DNA from: Ilex aquifolium
Lineage: Eukaryota > Streptophyta > Magnoliopsida > Aquifoliales > Aquifoliaceae
Assembly: GCA_951799425.1 (NCBI GenBank)
Contig: OX637394.1
Span: 51,525,142-51,589,141, forward strand
DNA length: 64,000 nucleotides
Direction of reading: 5' to 3'
The position numbers were made by a program, and so were the translations under genes. This document shows positions 19,753 through 30,124 of the stretch, one piece after another; within the stretch, counting starts at the first letter, position 1; every line of letters begins with the position of its first letter. The notes under the pieces were generated by a model that was given only the letters and a program-made list of their open reading frames with translations, was not told the origin of the DNA and made no database searches.

Positions 19753-21288
19753 ATGGCTACCATTGGATACCCTGAGATATTGTTGTTCTTTCTAACTTCT
19801 CTTCTTCTTTGCTTATGGCGATGGAGTTGGTTCATGAGTTGGCTAAACACTTCAGTACCCACAAATTGGCCTCTCATTGGTATGGTGCCAGGCCTCCTTC
19901 GAAATGCTCATCGAATCCACGAATATGCAACCGAGTTTCTTCAAGAAACCAGAGGCACGTTTCTTTTTAAAGGACCTTGGTTTTCTGGTATGGAACTGTT
20001 GATCACTTTTGATCCTGCTAATGTCCACCACATCTTGAGCAGGAACTTCTCAAACTACCCAAAGGGCCCTGACTACAATAAGATATTTGAGCCCTTGGGA
20101 GATGGGATTTTGAACGTCGACGCAGAGTTATGGGAAACCCAAAGAAAAATCACTATGTCACTCATGAACCACTCCAAATTCCAAGTTTCATTAGAGAGAA
20201 CTAGTTGGCGGAAGGTCGAAAAGGGGCTGATCCCAATTCTTGAACGTGCCTCGGAACTGGGAGGAGAAGTTGATATGCAAGATCTATTGGGGAGGTTCAC
20301 CTATGACTGTGTCAGCATATTGGTGTTGGGCTATGACCCAGCCAGCCTTTCCATGGATTTACCACCCATTCCATCGGGTGAAGCCGAAGAGGCTATGCTA
20401 TATAGGCACATTTTTCCCAAAAGCATTTGGAAGCTTCAACGATGGCTTCAAGTTGGCCAAGAGAAGAAGCTGAGCAAAGTTTTTGAGACTTTCCATCATT
20501 TACTGTCCCAGAGCATCTCAATGAAACGTGAGGAACAAAGCAAAAGAAGAAGAAACCCAGCACTGCAAGACCAAGAGGAAAGTTTTGACTTAATAACAGC
20601 TTTCATGGACGCATATAAAGGAATCAGTGGAGCATCTGGTGACTCTGACAAGTTTCTGCGAGATTCATTGCTGAGTTTGTTGTTTGCTGGGAGAAGCGCC
20701 ACAACTGCTGTTCTTACATGGTTCTTTTGGCTCCTTGCAACAAACCCTCTAGTTGAAACAAAGATCAGAGAGGAGATTAAAGCAAAAGTCAACGTGAAAG
20801 ACGACGAGAAGTGGGGTTTATTCAAAGTAGAAGAGTTAAATAAACTCGTTTATCTCCATGGAGCTTTGTGTGAATCCTTACGATTGTTCCCACCAGTTCC
20901 TTTCCAGCACAAAGCACCGCTTATGCCAGACATTCTTCCAAGTGGCCATCGCATTAACAAAAATACCAAGACAGTCATGTGTTTCTACTCAATGGGAAGG
21001 ATGGAGTCAATATGGGGCAAAGATTGGAGGGAGTTCAAGCCCGAGAGATGGATTTCGGAGAGAGGTGTGATTGAACATATGCAATCTTTTAAGTTTGTGG
21101 CATTTAATGCAGGACCGAGGAGTTGCTTAGGGAAGGAAATGTCTTTAGTTCAGATGAAAATAGCTACGGTGGCCATCCTAAATAAATACCATATTCACGT
21201 TGAAAGTCACCCTATTACTCCAAGGAACTCCATTGTATTACAAATGAAACACGGTCTAAAGGTGAGGATAACGAAAAGAAGTGTTTGA
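19753..21288 (+). CDS. CYP96A-type cytochrome P450 with altered I-helix (gene 3)
   Basis: Intronless, 511 residues. The N-terminal anchor, Pro-rich hinge, ExxR (E374-R377), PERW and heme loop FNAGPRSCLG (Cys458) are all intact. The I-helix reads A312-G-R-S315-A316-T-T where genes 1, 2 and 5 have A-G-x-D-T. The conserved acid and the oxygen-activating threonine are thus Ser and Ala, without any length change. From P450 enzymology, loss of this pair strongly uncouples oxygen activation. So the protein may be a weak or uncoupled enzyme, use a peroxide-type or isomerase-type reaction, or be inactive. The frame is fully open and near-identical to gene 4 over the whole length. Compared with gene 4 it lacks one Val codon near residue 488 and differs at residue 3 and in ITFDP/ITCDP and WGLF/WSLF. 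Confidence 0.93.
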   Translation: MATIGYPEILLFFLTSLLLCLWRWSWFMSWLNTSVPTNWPLIGMVPGLLRNAHRIHEYATEFLQETRGTFLFKGPWFSGMELLITFDPANVHHILSRNFSNYPKGPDYNKIFEPLGDGILNVDAELWETQRKITMSLMNHSKFQVSLERTSWRKVEKGLIPILERASELGGEVDMQDLLGRFTYDCVSILVLGYDPASLSMDLPPIPSGEAEEAMLYRHIFPKSIWKLQRWLQVGQEKKLSKVFETFHHLLSQSISMKREEQSKRRRNPALQDQEESFDLITAFMDAYKGISGASGDSDKFLRDSLLSLLFAGRSATTAVLTWFFWLLATNPLVETKIREEIKAKVNVKDDEKWGLFKVEELNKLVYLHGALCESLRLFPPVPFQHKAPLMPDILPSGHRINKNTKTVMCFYSMGRMESIWGKDWREFKPERWISERGVIEHMQSFKFVAFNAGPRSCLGKEMSLVQMKIATVAILNKYHIHVESHPITPRNSIVLQMKHGLKVRITKRSV

Positions 21289-21701
21289 TGAAGAGCTCTA
21301 GTTTGGTGCTCTGCAACAAAGTTTGATCATGTTTTCATTGTATGCAACCGGACACCATAAGATAACGTAGTATAATTAATAATATAAGTGTCAAATATTG
21401 GCATATGCTAAAAGTTGCTAAAAGTGTATTTCTCACCATAAGATAACCATAGTCTAGCTTAATTATACACTAGAAACGTATAGTTTTTTCGTGCTCAAAC
21501 CCAGTTGATTCGCTCCACCAGAAGGCCCTTCTCAGTTGGGAGAACACCTTGTTTGCAACTAAGATGCTTCAGGTGACCTCATACCACAACAAGAAAAAGG
21601 CCTTCACCATAAGGGCGTCAATTTCATTCACCGACACAAATACTATATGATCTGAACTTGAAAATGACATAGTTATTAGCACAACTAATAAATATGCTAG
21701 C
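21289..21701. other. 3' flank of gene 3
   Basis: Noncoding region shared with 36123-36547 after gene 4. It holds the 3' UTR and nothing else recognisable. Confidence 0.5.
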
Positions 21702-22149
21702 TGTTGGATGTTAATTTGGCCCGCACATGCGCGCCAAAGCACTTGCATGTCCAAAGCACGTGAGAAGGCACAAGGGCCATGGGATATGCGATCTGGTGAG
21801 ATATACCTGGTCGATCGTAACTGCAATTCACCCAATCCGAGGATAATAGCTCAAACCAGCTCCAATTATTGAAGGGAGGTTCCACTTTATGGGACGTCTC
21901 ATTTGAAAAGTAGTTAAGTGATCTCCAACGGTAAAAGAAGTTGAAAGCCTATAAAGGAGAGGGGCAAGTTAGAAACCAGGTAAGTAATTCCACCCAACTC
22001 AATTCTAGTTAACCTCTTTCTGCCTTTACTGACTTAATTATCAGAGGGTCGATCCCCGAAGTTCCCCCGGTCTTCGACTTTCGTGCAGGAGCTTGACGGG
22101 AATCACAGAGTTATCAAACAATTCGTTAGTGCTGCTTTTGGGATCAACA
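21702..22149 (+). mobile_element. 5' LTR of a Ty3/gypsy element (copy 3 block)
   Basis: The 448-bp LTR starts TGTTGGATG and ends GGGATCAACA, with TGTTG/CAACA inverted termini. It is followed directly by the primer-binding site TTGGCGCCGT. A TATA box (CCTATAAAGG) lies at about 21949. The same LTR is at 36548-36995, carried by the block duplication that also copied the P450 gene. Confidence 0.8.
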
Positions 22150-23933
22150 GTTGGCGCCGTTTGTAAGAATCTCTTTCACAAATTTCAAATCATATGGTAG
22201 TAACAAGGGAATCAAAGGAACCGGCGGCTGACCGGACACCTGAATGCCCTAGTGCCCACCCAGTGGGACGAAGTGTTGTTCCCCCATCGGGAAAGTTGTT
22301 AGCAACGGTGAAGATGTTGGAGAAAGCAATCGAGGAATTGAAGAAGCAGAATCAACAAATTTTTCAACTTCTGAAGCAAGATCAATCTCAAACCAAGGAG
22401 TATGCAAGAGATAATCGGTGCGATAACCGAAGACAAAACGAGGTTGTTCTACCTCATATCAATGATTGATGGGAACGAAGGTTTCGAGAAGTAAACGAAA
22501 AGTTAGGGAACGTCATGTGCTACAACTTCAAATATGTAAATCTAAGCGCAGGTTGTGCGAAATAATATAAATTCGAAAGATCGAGGTCGAACCTTTAGGG
22601 AATTGTGAAAACACCAGAAACCACACTAAGTTCTGTAAAAAACTTGTGAAAATGTTTGGTTTGAAAAGAGTATTTGAATTGGTAAAACTAATTGAAGTGA
22701 TTAATGAAAAATACTAAAGTATCAGGTATTCCCTCTCAAATCCATACAATAATGATTAAAGACTTAGTTTTCAATCATAGACAAGAATCAAATGTTAATT
22801 AACTCAAGTCACTAAATTTGACAATAAGAACAAGAAAACACCTTTGTTTATAATCAAAAGTTTATCCAGAAAAATCAATGAACTAATTGCAGATTATAAG
22901 CATTTACTATGCCCGGAGTCTATAATAAATCAAACTCTCATAAAAATTAAATTCATGTCTTACCCAAGTAATCCTTCAATTATATTATCATGTGAAATAA
23001 TTTTAATTAACTTAAGCATGGAATAACTAGTTATTTGTCTCGCAGAGAAATTCAAGTAATCAAAGTATAAGACACAATGACTCAAGAATTTTTACAGAGC
23101 AAAAATTCTACTACAAATCAAAAGTTGAATTAGCAAATATCACATACCATTACGCTCATAAGTCAATAATATTACCGTACTTCATTGAGAGGTTATCCCC
23201 TAGCCCTAGCTAAAACCTCTTAACCAGACATAATAACAATAAACCAAAGAATAAAAATAAGGAAAAATAAGAGACTACAACCAAAAGTCCCATTTACACA
23301 GCCATCATCTTCTATTTATATGATTACTTGGAAAAAGGTCTAACTGAACTAAAATTCTGCTACTGACGTTGGCAGACTGGTGACACGCGTCTGGACGCTT
23401 GTTCCCTTCTGTCTGGACGCACTTTCCAGTGTGTTTCACTCTTTGCCTTCCGACACTCGCGTCCGGACGCAATACATTACACCGTCCGGATGCGTTTTCC
23501 AGTAAGCTCCCTTTCAGCTTTGCTCCTTTTTCTATTTCACTTAATCCAATTTTTAGCCATTTACTGCAAAATAAACACAATTCATCTTTTATTAACATAG
23601 CATCAATTTTTTAATAACTTATCACATTTATAAACTTTTTCCAACCAAAAAGTTAATTTTTTCCAACAAATATTCACATTATTTAACCATAATCATCATG
23701 AATATAGTAAAAGCCCGAGCCCCTGAGGTCGTCGAGACTCTAGTTCAGCATACTAAATCACCATTCACGTAGGACGTTGTGAATTACCCCCTACCAGAAA
23801 TGTTTAAGATGCCAATCATCAAGATATTTAGGTATTGGTTCAACAAGTTGAAGCCGAGCTCAATCAATACATTTGATGAGTTGGGCACTTCAATCATCTC
23901 GCATTTTATTGGAGGACGGACCCTCGACGAAAA
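22150..23933 (+). pseudogene. Truncated gypsy gag, interrupted by a solo LTR
   Basis: After the primer-binding site a gag start (22194) reads into a charged coiled-coil region typical of plant gypsy gag. At 22518 it is broken by an 1178-bp insertion. The frame resumes at 23696 with a gag core containing WFNKLKPSSI and SHFIGG, but it has in-frame stops and lacks the ~50 residues normally before the WF motif. The element ends abruptly at about 23933, so all of pol is missing. Confidence 0.8.
22518..23695. mobile_element. Solo LTR nested in gag, 1178 bp
   Basis: The insert starts TGCTACAAC and ends CATAATCA. It is flanked by tcatg (22513-22517 and 23696-23700), and removing it with one tcatg restores the gag reading frame. 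The same insert is at 37364-38540 in the other block, so it predates the duplication. It contains no coding region; open frames inside are chance. Confidence 0.7.
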
Positions 23934-23939
23934 TCCGTA

Positions 23940-24218
23940 CATTATCTTCATGAGTAGTCTTTAAGCGCAATTAGGCCTCCTAATATGCCTGTTCGATTTG
24001 GGAAACCTTCTCTTCGAGCTCCACAACTACGCAGTCTTCTCGTTGAGTTTCTGTCTCAACCTCCCCACCTCCGACTCGAGTTTCGACACGCGCGACGCAA
24101 TCGCCATAGACGTTATCTTCCGAGCAAGATCTAGCTGATCGTACGCATCAGTAGGGATAACCGAAAGTATCTCGTCCAGTAGATGGAAGTCCGGTCCGCT
24201 CCCACTGCTACGCAACAT
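23940..24218 (-). pseudogene. Fragment of an At4g15545-like coiled-coil gene
   Basis: On the minus strand, an ATG at 24218 opens a frame with LLDEILSVIPTDAYDQLDLA and ITSMAIASRVSKLESEVGRL. This is the N-terminal signature of the plant protein family of unknown function typified by Arabidopsis At4g15545, recalled from memory. After ~63 codons a 1-base frameshift occurs; the next frame continues the family pattern (VVVELEEKVSQIEQAY) and then hits a stop. A leader-like region with a GA repeat lies at 24219-24400. The fragment sits exactly where the gypsy element is broken, so it may have been joined by end-joining or carried by a transposon. Confidence 0.65.
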
Positions 24219-25661
24219 CTCCGAATTCTTATTTTCTGAAAAAAAAATAACAGCTAGCCCAATTCTTGCTACCCTAAAACCCTAGTTTGGGTACAATAGT
24301 GTATGAACACGAGATTTTTGGGCTTGGAGAATGAGGAGAGAGAGAGAGAGGGGTGGCAGAGGATAGGTACCTGACGAGATCGAACAAAACGATCGAAAGT
24401 CTTTGAATTAATTATGGAATCTATTAAATATTAAAATTTAATATTAATTTAATAATTTTATTAAAGTCACATCATTATATCAATAAATAAAATTAAATAT
24501 TTGAGTCCAAATAATATTATTATTATTATTTTTAATTTTTGTGCGACTTCTTTCTTTCTCCTCTTTCTCTGTCTTCGGTTTCTAGGTATGTATGTCATAT
24601 GTGTCTTGTTAAGCACGTGTTTTGCGCTTCATTGTCTGGGTTTGAAAATTTGGGTTTCCCTCCACATAGGGTTAATTACAATCTGTCCCTCCAACTATGT
24701 CCTTTATTGTAATCAATTCCTGTTGTGCTATAATTTATCCCTCTAAATTTCAAGTGGATTAAATTGACTAACAACAGTGGTTAAACACCTTAAAGAATCA
24801 TTATATCTTTTGTCTTATACATTATTTCCCATATTTTTTTCTTATGATATTAATTTTATCCCTAAAAAAAATAAAAAAACTTAAAATTAAGACAAAAAAA
24901 TAAGAAAACATTCGTCTTTGCCTCGTCATAGAGAAAGAATGGTTTCTACCAAAAGGGAAAACAAAATAAGAGTTAACCAACCATTCGAAGTAAGGGAGGA
25001 TGAAATAGTATAAGGAGTAAGGGGAAATTATAAATATTTGGTATTGACATTTGATATAAGGGAAAAAATAGGTGTAAATGTAATTATCTATTTTCAACAA
25101 AGTGTAGATCACATAAATTTGACATATCTAACTTTTGTTAATTTTTATTGCCTAAAAATAACTATTGGAGTTAATTATAAAATATTCAAACTTAAATAAT
25201 ACTATTTATTGAAATAAAAACCTGAAGGAGTAAGTTATAAATTACCAAAAGTTAAATGGGACATTTTATAATTAACCTAAGACAATTTTTTTTTTTTTTT
25301 AACCTAAGACAATTGACTTACAAAATATGGGACAAAAAATCTATATTTATATATGTTTGTAACTCGAGTCAGAGCATATTTAATACATTCGATAGTTACG
25401 TTACTCATTCTATCAAAAACTATTTCATTTACTTTTAATACATACAATGTAGAAAATCTAAATTTTGAGAGTATAAAATAATTTTTTAAATCTTTCCAAA
25501 TACAAAATGTAATTCACACACAAAATAAATCGTAATTTTTAAGTTGTAACTTGGAATGAGAGATTGTTTGTATAATCTCAAATAAATTAGACCTAATCTC
25601 TATTGACTTTATAGTAGGTTTCGGTAAAATCCCCAAGTTCATATCATTAATGGATGATTTA
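24219..25661. other. Spacer with left flank of retrotransposon copy B
   Basis: 24219-24400 is probably the leader of the gene fragment. 24410-24540 is AT-rich filler. 24541-25661 is a copy of 11200-12297, ending in the attta target duplication at 25657-25661. No gene is seen. Confidence 0.6.
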
Positions 25662-26582
25662 TGATGAGCCCAAATTTAACTGGGCCAAGCCCGATAAAAA
25701 TAAATCAAGAAAGACCCAAATATTAAAAACTCAGGAAGAAGCCCAAGTCGCTAAGACCCATTCAGTCGGGTCAACCCATCCGAAAGGAAACCAAATGGCG
25801 AAGGGAGACCAAGGGGCACCAACAAGGAGGTCATCACTTGGAGCTCACCCATCACTTGGGTGCCACCCACTAGGAGGTCATCACTTGGGCGCCACCAACA
25901 AGGAGGTCATCACTTGGAGCTCACCCATCACTTGGGCGCCGCCTAGGAGGTCATCACTTAGACCTGGTCACCTGGACTTGGTCCCTTGGGCACCTACATA
26001 TTTCTCTTGCCTCGGTACACCGATACGAAGTCCAACCTAGCTCAAGAAGACAACTCAAGTCCAACCTCCTCCGACAGAATAGGTACACGAGGGAGAAAAT
26101 ATCGGGATACACACCGGAGATCGAATCCTACCATGAGTATACTTGCCAAAGTGGAGGAGTCCTACCTAAATTGTACTTACTAAATTGTAGTGACCGCCTC
26201 ACCGCCTCATTACACCTATATAATGTAAGCCCTCTCCACATAGAGGGCATCACATTTTTGAGAGCTTGAGACCATTACAAGTTGTAATCCCTACACACAC
26301 TACACCTTCCTACACACATTGCCTCTCTCTCTTGAAGCACTGTAATACTCCCGGAGTTACTCTCCCGGTTGCCTTGTTCATCAATAAAGATCTCCGGTCA
26401 CCGTCACTGTTCCCGAGAGTGGAGTAGGTCACCCGGACCGAACCACTATATATCTCTGTGTTGGTCCCATATTTACTGCTTTGCTATTATATTTCCATTG
26501 ATTGCCTGTTTATTGCTCATTAATTACACCCTTATACATTCTTGACTTTGATCTTGCACGAAGACAATTTTGTGCATCATCA
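25662..26582 (+). mobile_element. 5' LTR of gag-only retrotransposon copy B
   Basis: The 921-bp LTR runs from TGATGAGCCC to TGCATCATCA, with TGATGA/TCATCA inverted termini. It has fewer minisatellite units than the LTR at 214-1186. The primer-binding site TTTGGCGCCGTCTGTGGGAA starts at 26584. Confidence 0.9.
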
Positions 26583-26640
26583 GTTTGGCGCCGTCTGTGG
26601 GAACGACTAAGTTTCTACTACTTTCCTACTCTTTCAATCC

Positions 26641-27550
26641 ATGGCAATCACTACTAGATCAAGGTCTCAACAACCCGGCCCCTGGGAGGAGGGACCACCT
26701 CGACACATACAAGTCCCTCATGCAACTCCACAACTTGCCTGAGGAGATTATGTGTAGAGCCTTCCCTACCACTTTGAAAGGGTCTGCTCGCCAGTGGTTC
26801 TCCAAGCTCAGGCCCTCCTCCATTCGCTCTTTCGCAGAGTTGAGTAGGTCCTTCGTCTCCCACTTCATTGGGGGATGCCGACATCAGAAACCAGTGACCC
26901 ACCTACTCACCATCAAGCAGGACATAGATGAAAGCCTAAGGGACTACCTTGCCCGCTTCAATGAGGAGATTCTCCAGGTTGAGGAGCCAGATGATAAGGT
27001 AGCTCTGGCCGCCTTTATTGCAGGCCTCCGCACCTCCAGCTTCATGTTCTCAGTCCTCAAGAAGCCGCCCTCCAGCATGCCCGAGCTGCTGTCCAGGGCA
27101 CAGAAATATGTGAACGCCGATGACGTCACCAAAGCCTATAGAGGTGAGTCCTCCCGAGGAGGGGAGAAAATGAATGACACCCGCGAAGACAAGTGGAAGG
27201 TAGAGAACAAAAAAAATAGGACAGAGAAAATCTCTGTCAAGGACCGTCTTGGTCCCCCACCTCTGAGAGAGCGACATGCTATCACGCCACTCAATGCCTC
27301 GGTGGAGCACATCCTATTCCAGATACATGATGACCCCACGCTCCGCTGGCCCGAAAAAATGAAGTCCGCCCCAAATCGTAGAAATCCCAACAGGTACTGT
27401 CGCTTCCACTGCGACCATGACCACGACACTGACATCTGCTTTGATCTTAAAAGGCAGATCGAGGAGCTCATACAGCGTGGCCACTTGAGGCAGTACGTTG
27501 CTGGCAGAGAACGCCAGCAACCCATCGGAGAAATCCAGACGATCGCCTAA
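26641..27550 (+). pseudogene. Retrotransposon gag, N-terminally deleted
   Basis: A typical plant gypsy gag start (ATG at 26641, MAITTRSRSQQPGP) is out of frame with the main gag body. The body follows from about 26695: DHLDTYKSLMQLHNLPEE, MCRAFP, WFSKLRPSSI, SHFIGG, then a C-terminal CRFHCDHDHDTDICFDLKRQ motif. So a stretch of perhaps 100-150 codons has been lost with a frameshift near the start. The body from there to the stop at 27550 is open. No protease, reverse transcriptase, RNase H or integrase follows. The frame that seems to start at 26570 begins inside the LTR and is not a true start. Confidence 0.8.
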
Positions 27551-28205
27551 GGGCTAGGAGGAGGTGACTCCAACTTCACTAAGAAAGTCCTATGGGACGC
27601 TGACATCTGAAGATTTTATCTATCTTTTATTGTTTCAGTCCATTTATTTTGTTATTTGTTACTTTATGAAATAAAATTCTGCGAAGATTATTGTGTCCAG
27701 AATTATTTTGCTTTCCTAAAATTTACAAACAGCTCCTAGCAGCGCAGACGCTCAGACGAGGGGTCTCGCCCTCTCCATCTTGGGCGCCTCCCATGATGCC
27801 GCCTAGACAAGGGACCTCGCCCTCTCCACCTTGGGCGCCCTCATGATGCCAACGAGGGGTCTCGCCCCCTCTCACTAGGCACTTAGCAGCAGACGCCCAG
27901 CATCAGGCGCCCAATCTCAGGCGTCCAGCAGCAGGCACCCTCAGCAGTCGATGCCGACGAGGGGTCTCGCCCTCTCGACCTTGGGCGCCCTCCATGATGC
28001 CAATGAGGGGTCTCAGAGGCGCCCCCCATGATGCCAACACGGGGTCTCACCCTCTCCACCTTGGGTGCCCCATGATGCCGATGAGGGGCCTCGCCCTCTC
28101 CACCTTGGGCGCCTCCCATGATGCTGCCTAGACAAGGGGCCTCACCCTCTCCACCTTGGGTGCCCCCATGATGCTAACGAGGGGTCTCACCCCCTCCCAC
28201 TAGGC
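27551..28205. repeat. GC-rich minisatellite in the retrotransposon interior
   Basis: From about 27755 tandem, irregular units contain GAGGGGTCTCGCCCTCTCC, CTTGGGCGCC and CATGATGCC. The CTTGGGCGCC word also occurs in the LTR minisatellite and, inverted, at 29430-30050. Frames across it are repeat-derived. Confidence 0.7.
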
Positions 28206-28207
28206 AC

Positions 28208-28650
28208 TCAGCAGCAGGCGCCCTGCCTCAGGTGCCCAATCTCAGGCGCCCAGCGCCCAGCAGACGCCCCACGCCAGGCACCCAGCAGCAGCAGGGGCCA
28301 CCAGGCGCCCAGCTCCTTAGCATCATCTTTCATCTCCTCCATCTCTATGGAGTGAGCCTCTGGCCTAATAGCTCTCTCAAGTGCTACTCGAAGGTCAGCC
28401 TCAAGTTGAGCAGCTCTTTCATGCACTAGCCTCAACTTCTCAGCGGCATCCTCTTGTGTCTGCCGCTCGAGCCTTAACAGTTTCACGGCATCCTCTCGTG
28501 CTTGTCGTGCAAGCTACGCGGCATCCTCTCGTGTCTGTCGCTCAAACCTTAACTGCTCTTCAGCAGCCTCATGTGCCCGCCTCTCCGCTGCCTGGACATC
28601 GATTGCTTCCTTGATCTTCAGCGTATTTGTAAACAAGCAGGGCAAAGCAG
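28208..28650 (-). pseudogene. Antisense coiled-coil reading frame inside the element
   Basis: On the minus strand a heptad-like frame runs from about 28630 to 28315, with one internal stop. It is rich in Glu, Arg, Ala and Leu and has repeated modules such as LRLERQTQEDAAEKL. The plus strand has no comparable frame. It could be a remnant of an extra antisense gene of the element or a captured gene piece. I do not recognise a family. Confidence 0.3.
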
Positions 28651-28731
28651 CAGCCACCTATAGGCATTCAAATCCAAAAGTATAAAGAAAGAAAGCCAAG
28701 TACAAAGCCAAAGAGGAGTGTGTGACATACT

Positions 28732-28977
28732 TAGTAAGCCTCTGCTACGGCAGCCCAATCCCGAGACTATACGTAGCTAGGCCTATGACTCTGCTCTAGC
28801 GCACGTAGTCACCTAGTAAGCCTCTGCTACGGCAACCCAATCCCGATACTATACGTAGCTCGGCTTATGACTCTGCTCTCACGCAATTAGTCACCTAGTA
28901 AGCCTCTGCTACGGCAACCCAATCCCGAGACTATACGTAGCTCGGCCTGTAGCTCTGCTATCGCGCATGTAGTCACC
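28732..28977. repeat. Three tandem copies of an 82-bp repeat
   Basis: Units start at 28732, 28814 and 28896 with TAGTAAGCCTCTGCTACGGC and include CCCGAGACTATACGTAGCT. A degenerate fourth unit continues to about 29060. It lies in the noncoding interior of the retrotransposon. Confidence 0.85.
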
Positions 28978-29060
28978 AATCACCTTTTGAGCCTTTGATA
29001 CAAAAGTCATCCCCCGAGACTATACGCAGCTTAGCCTCAGCTCATGCAGACTTCTCCTGG

Positions 29061-30124
29061 GACGTCCACAACTCTGACTTTGCTCTCATGCAAACAGTCT
29101 GTCTCTTTCTCCAGGTAATCATGTTAGATATTTTAATGTTGGGATAACATTGTTCTTGTCAGGTACACTTTTAAAACTCAGGCCGTCTGCATTGGAGTCT
29201 CAACTCCTATAGCAGTACAACAGCTAGCTCTAGTGTACGTAGAAGTCCCAGTCTGGGAAAGAGTGGAGGCACCACCGGATCTCATCTCCCGGGAAGCAAC
29301 CCAGCAATCGGACACTAACCGAGAAGCACTGGGGGCATAAAACCTCGGTCTCTTGAGAAGAGGGAAAACTCCACTCTAAAAAGCAAAGAGAGCCTCCACC
29401 ATTGCCCATGCATGCCAGACAGCACCAACCAGTGCCCAATCTCCTCCTGGCACCGCCCAGCTCTCGCTCTTGCCCAAAGGCGGCGCCCAGCTCTCCTTCT
29501 CGCTCAAATGAGGCTCCCAAAGCCACTTGCAATGCTCCTGCCTCGCCTGTCAAGCTGGCGTGGCCCACCAAGTCTCCCCCTACATTTGATGCTATACCGG
29601 GGTCCACAGCAAAGAAGGCACTGTTCAGCAAGGCGCTGACGTCGCCCATGGGGATGAATCCTCCCATCTTGCCCAGTCTCCCAGCTCACCTTCACTACCG
29701 CCTAGTACAAGACCCAAGCCGCCAACATGTGACAGGGCGTCGCCCACACTGCCCATGGACTCCTCGCCAAAGCGCCTCCTCACTTTGCACAAAGATGATA
29801 AAAAAAAAAAAAAAGGACAAAAAGCCAGTGCCCAAAGGAAGCAAAAGAAAAAAAAATAATAGGGGAAGAGGCGGCGCCCAACCAGGCCAAAAAAAAAAAG
29901 AGGCAGCGCCCAAGAAGGCGACGCCCAAGAGAAAGACAAAAAAAAAAAAAAAAAAAAGAGGAGAAGGGGAGCCAGCGCCCAGGAGGCTGCGCCCAAGAGA
30001 AGAGAAGAAAAAAAAAAAAAGTCAGCAAGAGGCGGCGCCCAAGCAGGGCCCACGCCCAAGAAAAAAAATTTTTATATTCGATACCGATAAATTCAGCAAG
30101 TCTCCGAAGATGAAAAAGCTACAG
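29061..30124 (+). mobile_element. 3' interior of retrotransposon copy B, truncated
   Basis: Low-complexity DNA with poly-A runs and many GGCGCCCAAG words, which together give a lysine-rich frame (29402-30145) that I do not accept as a gene. 30058-30121 matches 50-112 at the window start. So only ~100 bp of interior and the 3' LTR are missing. At about 30122 the sequence switches to P450 spacer. Confidence 0.75.

Noticed and set aside
22844-23598. Small frames at 22844-23026 and 23305-23598
   Set aside because: They lie in the nested solo LTR and differ between the two copies without sign of coding constraint.
28732-28977. CRISPR-like array
   Set aside because: The 82-bp units are contiguous tandem repeats without unique spacers, and the DNA is plant nuclear.
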